Assembly: GCA_958299035.1 (NCBI GenBank)
Contig: CATQJL010000001.1
Span: 13,635,834 to 13,699,833, forward strand
Length of the DNA stretch: 64,000 nt
Reading direction: 5' to 3'
DNA from: Cylicocyclus nassatus
Taxonomy: Eukaryota > Nematoda > Chromadorea > Rhabditida > Strongylidae
Made by a program: the position numbers and the translations under genes. Shown piece by piece: positions 58,248 through 64,000 of the stretch (position 1 is the first letter of the stretch; each line of letters opens with the position of its first letter). Under the pieces are notes generated by a model. It saw only the letters and a list, made by a program, of their open reading frames with translations, was not told the DNA's origin and searched no databases.

Positions 58248-58657
58248 AGGCAGTGTCTCACCAAAGTTGAGGTCGCGCGGATCTCCACATATTCTATTAC
58301 AGGCACCTAGGCCATTGCAACAAGTGCCACTCAATTTCACCCCCTACACGCTGAGAAAAATTCGCTCAAAGTGGTACGCGGAGAGCGACTTGGTACGCGC
58401 GAACGACTCCTTCGGTCTCCCCCCTTACGCGTTTAAACGTGTCCGTCCACTTGGCATCCACCTTCCCTCTGTTGCTGCCACTGTGGCTGAGGCTGAGGTT
58501 GGAAGGTACAACTCGTCCATGTTGCTTCCACGGGGCCTCCAGAAAATGGGGTTTTTGGGAACTTCGTGCGATTTTAAGCCCATACAGTGCTAGACAAGAT
58601 CCGACAGGCTTGCAAAATGCAAAAATCTCGGCAACTAAATTTTGGTGAGACACTGCT
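58248..58657. mobile_element. AGGCAGTG element, 410 bp
   Basis: TTAA precedes AGGCAGTGTCTCACCAAAGT. The right end, read inward, is AGCAGTGTCTCACCAAAATT and is followed by TCAA. The GC-rich centre has frames on both strands without domains. Confidence 0.65.
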
Positions 58658-58769
58658 TCAAGGATACCCGGATACAAAGCGCGGGAGATTTTTTCCAAAA
58701 TCGACCAGCCCAAATACGCCAAAGAACTTCGCAACCAAAGGATCGTATGCCTTGCTGTATATTGCTTAA

Positions 58770-59205
58770 AGGCAGTGTTCAGGCTAAACCTAACCCCCTC
58801 CGATTAGTGTCGATCCTGATTGTAGGCCTCAGAAAAGAGGCATCTGCGTTGGTCCGGTCTTCTAACGTTGTCGATGAATGGGGCCTGAAAATCCCTGTTT
58901 GGGCGGAGTCTGATATCAGACTCCGCCCACCAGGGACTGCCTCCCGACACGTATATTGACATGGTAGGGAGCAGAAACTGCACACTGCATACTGCAATGC
59001 AACTGCACCCATGCAGTTGCAGCTCCTCCCCGCTGGCCTTCCGACGGGGACGAGCAAATCAAAACTCGTCCGCGTCCCTAAGACAAGGTCCCCAAAAATC
59101 GGGGTTTTTTTTCGAATTTTGGGGAGTTGGAAGTTCGGAACTGTAATCAGGGCCACGGAAAGGCCCCGAAAACATGGGGGGCCAAATTCTGGGTGGGCGC
59201 TACCT
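58770..59205. mobile_element. AGGCAGTG element, 436 bp, diverged right end
   Basis: TTAA then AGGCAGTGTTCAGG at the left; the right end, read inward, is AGGTAGCGCCCACCCAGAAT. The interior shares GCGTTGGTCCGGTCTTC and TGCAGTTGCA blocks with the element at 63241, which shows the family relation. A GACTCCGCCC hairpin (58908-58932, GGCGGAGTCTGATATCAGAC and on) lies inside. Confidence 0.55.
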
Positions 59206-59457
59206 TTTAGAGAAACGTACGGCATAAGGATCGCTTTCCGGAATAACTTCAAGCGGCTGAGGGGCTTAGTCGAAAAATCAAAAAAGGTGCGCTTTGTACG
59301 CGGAAATTAGGGTAGTTTTCCGTTTTCAGAAGGCATTTATCATGTAAATTTTGATTTCGAAATGCTAAAATGAAACAGTATTGTTCTATGCAAAGGCACC
59401 ATATAGGAATACAATAGACCATTGGAGGGAGGCTATTTACTGCACCTGAGAACATTA

Positions 59458-60060
59458 GGTGGTGCAAAAGTTCCTTCTGCTTTGGACCAATCTACAGACC
59501 CGTGATGTGAAGATAAACAGATACTTCAAGCAGTGTTCGACGCAGAGGTTCTTCCTCGTTCCACCAGTTACTTGCTTGAAGCGACCATGCGGGAGGTAGG
59601 AGGATAATCACCGAAGGTTTCTACCCTTCATTTTTGACACGCTATTCTTGCTAATCTTTAGAGATTTTGAGACTTTTGAATATGCTCTAATAACCATGAT
59701 GAGGGAAACCGTTCGCAGATGGATGAATTTTTTGCATGTCTGTGGCATGCTTTCTGGAGTTCTGCTAAATAATTCTGCAAAACTCTAGAGTTGTAAAAAA
59801 AATCGCATAACACATAGATGCACCAAACTTCGTAAGATCTTCAGATTGAGTTTTCAAAATTCGGCCACTAGTACTGACTTTAGAAGCTAAATCGGCGGTT
59901 TCAATTATGTAGAAGATCGACATATGAGGTACAGCAGGGTGCAACTGTAGGATTGAGAAATATGGCGGTTTTTCCCGAAAGAGTCGCATTTTTCGCAACG
60001 CAACGAAAAAAGTACCAGAGAGACGAAAAGAAGCTGTATCGAATGGCATCACAATCTGTT
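59458..60060. mobile_element. Mariner-like MITE, left end only
   Basis: TA followed by GGTGGTGCAAAAGTTCCTTC, similar to the ends at 30160. The interior has CTTCAAGCAGTGTTCGACGC (59526) and GCTGTATCGAATGGCATCAC (60032), both words typical of these MITEs. No right terminus was found, so the right border is approximate. Confidence 0.5.
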
Positions 60061-60186
60061 ATTTCATTTTTGAGGAGGTTAGAATATCCCGATCATTAAT
60101 TCTCCTATTCTGTAAAGAGGAATGATTTTTTGCTCTTCTCATGCTGAAAAAGCATCTATTTTATTTGCATTTACTTTCAACGGAAT

Positions 60187-61044
60187 CAGGGCTCGGCATG
60201 AGTTGGCTTTTTCATTTTTCTCAAACGTCCCCATAGACTTCGCCATAAAAATACGACATGATCTATGACGCGATCATGAATGAATCCAACACGAATAACA
60301 AAATAATGGAACAAAACTTAAAAACAACTTTGAACATACGAAAAAGAACTAGAAAAGCTAATAGGAGTTAATACGACTAAAAGCCGTATTCTTCGAACTA
60401 ACGGCATGCTGTGTCCAGCGCGCACCACTGCGCGTTTGGAGCAGGCTTGCTGCTCATACAAAGTATCTGAAGGGCTGTAACTAGGCGAGAAGGAGGGGTT
60501 TTGGAGAGATTTAAAGACTCATTTGTAGGGTTTTCGTAGAACAAAGTTGTGCTAAACATGTGAAAAATTATGTAAAGGAGAAATTTACAACCTTTTCTTT
60601 TCAAAAACACCTCATGAGGCTGTCCAAATGACTGGAAAGCCATCTAAGTACGAAAAACTTTTCCACGCCTTCAGCGCTCACATAACTTTTTCATAATCTT
60701 CTTCATAGTCCTAGCTCCCTGTTGCCCATCTACACACCAATTTTGGTGTCATTTCATTTCATCTTTGCGGTAAACAAGAATTTTGTTTATTTCGGGGCGG
60801 GATTTGAATTCGCGCGCTTAACCGGCAAACCTGTTGAAACAGAAATTTTCTAGTTTTTGCAGGAATGGGATTGATAAGACAGGAATAACAATCTGCGTCA
60901 TCTAAAGAAGATGAAGGGTGACACAAGAGGTAGAAAGTGATTGTGGGAGAGGAGGGGGGTGAGGTTTCCCTAAATGATATCCCTCTTGCTTTTACCCCGA
61001 AAAGATATCCAGCTTGCCCCGTAAGCCACTTATGCCAGGCCCTG
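60187..61044. mobile_element. Non-autonomous hAT element (CAGGGCTCGGC family), copy D
   Basis: Ends CAGGGCTCGGCATGAGTTGG and inverse CAGGGCCTGGCATAAGTGGC. Flanking octamers AACGGAAT and ATGGACAT match at only 4 of 8, so the duplication has decayed or the element is recombinant. Internal blocks (ACTTCGCCATAAAAATACGA, AGATATCCAGCTTGC) match copy C. Confidence 0.7.
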
Positions 61045-61415
61045 ATGGACATGCATTTTCCACAGACTATCATCTATATTTACTCTTGGGAAGACCACGG
61101 CTTAGTCCTAGCGGTAACGAGCTTGATTTTATGAAAGCCTGTATTCCCAGCTGTGTCCATTTGCCTATTAAATGTTACTAACCCCTCTTTGAGTTCGTTG
61201 AGTTGGACGCTCTAACTTTCAGTTTTTGTTGTAGCGCACATACGTGCAGAAATAAATAAATAAATAAATATCAACACAGTAGATGATTAAGGAACTGAAA
61301 CTAAAGTAAGTGAAGTTTTTGCACCAAAATACGAAGTCTTACAAAGTACTCTTGAACATTTATCATATTTTGATAGCGAAATAAGTAAGTAAAAGACAAT
61401 GTTTTGTGTACAACT
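61045..61415. other. Intergenic with a possible LINE tail
   Basis: AATAAATAAATAAATAAATA at 61252-61271 after a short unique stretch resembles the 3' end of a LINE on the plus strand. This is also the region downstream of the gene at 61416-62298; no clear AATAAA signal is seen for that gene. Confidence 0.35.
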
Positions 61416-62298
61416 TCAATTAAGTGGTTTTTCACCACGTGAACAGTCACAACCAGGTCCGTGCTTTTCAAATATACATTTTAATTCTTGACCATCAGTG
61501 ATTAATTTGCAATTGAACTTAACTTTCTTGTTTTCACTCGCGTCTCGATGTTGTAATACCTGGAAGAACGTTTTCTGTGGCTGTGCACACATATGTACAC
61601 CTTCATTGACAAAAACTTGGTAGAATGCAAAAGATGGCAAAATTAATCGCTGCTAAATGTACAGATAGATCCGAATACTAATTTATTTGCTTAATAGGTT
61701 TACCTTAGCTTGCACCAAATTTTGGAGTTTCTAAGAATGGCTGTATAACGCAAAAGCTTTTTCCGTCAAAACGTAAAAATGGCTCCTCACCTTCACAATT
61801 GTATCGTCAAATTTTTTATCTCTTTCTTGGTCAACTACCCTGAAAAATGAAAAGTATGCTAAATTAACGAGCAACTGAAGTGCAACAAACCCGACTGATT
61901 CGTATACTCCATCTTCTCTGGTAAACACAACAGATATGAAGCGCTCGCCTACTCCGGTTGGCCAGTTAAGGCCTTCCATAGTTACCACAGGATCTCCGCA
62001 AGCGCAACAAAATGTCTGCAACTGTAAATTGTTTGCTATATGGTGTGAAATTAGTAGGACAAACCATGGCTCTTTCACATCTAGATAAAACGTGTTTATT
62101 CCAGTTCGCTTCTTTTGACCCAGTACCGTAACACGTATCGATAGCCTTAACCTCAACGGGGTCCAACTCCTGTTCAGTTTTTAAAACTGGATTAGTCAAG
62201 ACTGGTACCTGAAACTTGATTAGTGAGTCAAGACTACTGAATGTTTCCTAACTTACGGCAAGAAAAAGGAAGCTATTGGCAAATATTTTTGACAACAT
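61416..62298 (-). CDS. Secreted cysteine-rich protein, five exons
   Basis: Exons on the minus strand: 62298-62257, 62208-62065, 62021-61891, 61839-61791 and 61649-61416. Introns of 48, 43, 51 and 141 nt join in phase with donors GTAAGT, GTTTGT, GTTTGT and GTGAGG and acceptors TTTCAG, TTTACAG, TTTCAG and TAGCAG. The product is about 199 residues. It begins MLSKIFANSFLFLAVP, a signal peptide, and carries ten cysteines (two in exon 2, three as FCCAC in exon 3, five in exon 5 including GCDC near the end). This suggests an extracellular disulfide-bonded protein. Exon 3 has a WPTGVGERFISVVF block. Exon 1 lies downstream of ATGTTCAG (ending 62320), a possible trans-splice acceptor. I do not recognise the family. 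The last acceptor could also be three bases upstream. Confidence 0.72.
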
Positions 62299-62719
62299 AT
62301 GTTCTCAGTCACCACTCAGCTGAACATTTAACTGCTACTCGGCTATTGTTGAGCTTTCCTGCACATCTCCCATGTTTAATGTCACGATTGTTACAAAAGG
62401 GCTTTTTTTGGCTACCAAATATTTGCAGTATCGGAGGGCTACGAATCCACAATGGCGTACTTGTGCACTAGCATTTGCGCTGTAGCTAATGAACGTTTGA
62501 ATAGAAAGAACTATGACGGAAATAAGGGGACACAGTTAACTTTGCAGCGTTCAATCAGCGAAAAATCAACAAATTTTTGCATCAGCGAATCAGCATCTAA
62601 ACTTTGGTATCAAAGCATAGCTGTGAACAAAAAAGGTGTAACTCATCAACACAAAACTTTTCAATTTCCAAAATATATTCTTTGAAGTGACTACATTTTG
62701 TTGGCTTACTACCCCCGTA
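62299..62719. other. Upstream region of the secreted-protein gene
   Basis: No TATA box or conserved element recognised. The possible splice-leader acceptor lies at 62320 on the minus strand. Overlapping plus-strand frames (62241-62685) look like chance. Confidence 0.35.
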
Positions 62720-63593
62720 GAACATAAAATGATGGACAGTTCAAGTGCCATTCGATGAAACTTTGTCTCCCCCTTTCAACAGTTGGCTTCTCTTGGCGTG
62801 ACAGGCAAAATTTGAGGCAGAATTTCAGTATTTTTGATTTCACGAGTGCGCACTGACGTATAATAAGTTTCAAAATCTTCATATTTTGAAGCGGAACGCT
62901 TAAGTACTTTGTAAGGTGTAAGTAATAGTAAAGATCGAGTTTTGAAACCTCGCTATTCTGAAAATTCTGCAATGTTTGGCGCAATAACAAGTTATGCGAT
63001 TTTTCCAAGATTTAGACTTTCGGAAACTTAATTAGCATGTTAGTTGGCAAAAGGTCTGCAGTAGTGCTGACTATATCTCCCCTAAAAGACTCGAATGAAA
63101 ATTTAGAAAATGAGCGGTAGTTGGACATGGTGAGAAAAAAGGTTGTAATTTCCAGCAATTATCTCAGCACCCTTTCAACAAATTAAAATGGAAATATAGA
63201 GGCTGAAAAGAGAAAGAAAACTGCATTAGGCACAGCTTAAAGGCAGCGTACACCCAAAATTTGAGTTACCTAATTTTCTAGATCTTTCTATACCGTGTAT
63301 ATACTGGGCCCAGAAGGAGACCAACTGCGTTGGTCCGGTCTTCCAATGTTGCTTCTAAGCGGAGAAAACCCCCCTCAATTTTCCTTCACTCCGCCCCTTT
63401 TCTTTCACTCCGCCTCCTCCGGACGAATCCATGGCAGCGTAAGCTGCAATTGCATTTGCAGTTGCTGTTGCAACTGCTGTTGCATCTGCAACTGCAGTTT
63501 TGGGTGTATGCTGCCTTTAAAGTGTTTGTGGATCTTTATTCACAGGATTACTGGGTTATTCCAAAAAAACTGACAAAAATTTTACACCGAACC
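62720..63593. mobile_element. Mariner-like MITE (GGTCGGTGCAAAAG family), right end kept
   Basis: The right end, read inward from 63593, is GGTTCGGTGTAAAATTTTTG followed by TCAGTTTTTTT, a diverged form of the end at 30160. GTGCCATTCGATGAAACTTT (62746) and the inverse-type word TTGAAGCGGAACGC (62886) are typical interior words. The left terminus was not found. An AGGCAGCG element is nested at 63241. Confidence 0.5.
63241..63516. mobile_element. AGGCAGCG element, 276 bp, perfect TTAA duplication
   Basis: TTAA at 63237-63240 and 63517-63520. Ends AGGCAGCGTACACCCAAAAT and inverse AGGCAGCATACACCCAAAAC. The interior has GCGTTGGTCCGGTCTTCC and a run of TGCAGTTGC / GCAACTGC words (63448-63500) that can form many small hairpins. 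The TTAA duplication fits piggyBac-type integration, but the ends are not those of known piggyBac elements, so the superfamily is open. Confidence 0.75.
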
Positions 63594-64000
63594 AATAGAC
63601 CAACATCGACAAAGTCAAGACGTATCGTAATAGATAAAAGTGAATTTTTTTTCGTAACACTGCTACAGGTAGCCACTCAGATGTCATTATTGGCATTAAA
63701 CTGTGCAGTGCACGATCCAGAATCCATTTTTGAGGCAGGCGAATCTCATTAATGGTGTGCTGCAATATCTGTGAAAGATCCATGAAATTATTTTAGCATC
63801 GGCGATATGAAAGTAGCAAATTGTACCTATCGACTGACTTAGCAAGAGGGACGTGAATTCGTCTAACGTAATTTTCAAGATTATGATTTGCGAGGCATAA
63901 TCGCCAGTAAAAATGTTGCATTAGGTTGTTTCTGAGGTCCCAATTCTTAGATCGGTTCCCAAAGTCCGACGAGCAATATAAGTACTATCCCTTGAGTTTA
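63594..64000. other. Window end, possible start of another MITE
   Basis: TA plus GGTTGTTTCTGAGGTCCCAA at 63924 resembles a mariner-like left end whose partner would lie beyond the window. No gene evidence. Confidence 0.3.

Noticed and set aside
59526..59550. Second copy of the amplification adapter
   Set aside because: AAGCAGTGTTCGACGCAGAG differs from the adapter at several bases and fits the normal interior of the MITE family.

Overview
The window looks like nuclear DNA of a small, compact animal, most likely a nematode. The evidence is AT-rich intergenic DNA, dense mariner/Tc1-type palindromic MITEs, a Tc1-like terminus (CAGTGCTGGCCAAAA), and one gene with 43-51 nt introns ending in TTTCAG or TTTACAG. 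Almost everything here is mobile or repetitive DNA. I can support one convincing host gene: a spliced, secreted, cysteine-rich protein on the minus strand at 61416-62298. Two weaker sets of spliced exons lie at 19977-20240 and 49300-50274.

Layout, left half. At 1-1423 is a fold-back Tc1/mariner-like element that runs off the left edge. At 2131-3633 are a hAT-like terminus, a Helitron-like repeat and a short hAT element. At 3981-18420 lies the main find: a 14.4-kb hAT-like element with matching termini and an exact 8-bp target duplication (ATCCGAAC). It encloses a tandem array of about 22.4 near-identical 521-bp units (4194-15880), a mariner MITE inserted in the last unit, and a decayed hAT transposase C-terminus (17453-17941). 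A 1.7-kb relative at 38282-39998 has the same kind of termini and a near-perfect 8-bp duplication. Its central palindrome resembles the core of the satellite unit, so the satellite seems to have grown from a transposon's own fold-back core.

Layout, middle. At 19-38 kb is a series of palindromic MITEs with TA duplications, several nested in one another (28902-31740), plus a palindromic Helitron-like element and a fold-back element carrying tRNA-like A/B boxes in both arms. At 28313-28338 there is an exact 26-nt match to the SMART/PacBio ultra-low-input amplification adapter. This is almost certainly an untrimmed laboratory sequence and marks a suspect join.

Layout, right half. At 41405-46028 one mariner MITE contains another MITE and a head-to-head pair of Penelope-like retroelement copies (RT plus GIY-YIG). 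At 47.8-61 kb are TTAA-flanked AGGCAGTG elements, a decayed minus-strand LINE interrupted by a 109-bp MITE, and two more CAGGGCTCGGC hAT elements. The secreted-protein gene follows, and more MITEs fill the window to its end.

There is no operon or pathway. The 'system' here is transposon-on-transposon insertion, with palindrome formation and internal satellite growth as the recurring theme.
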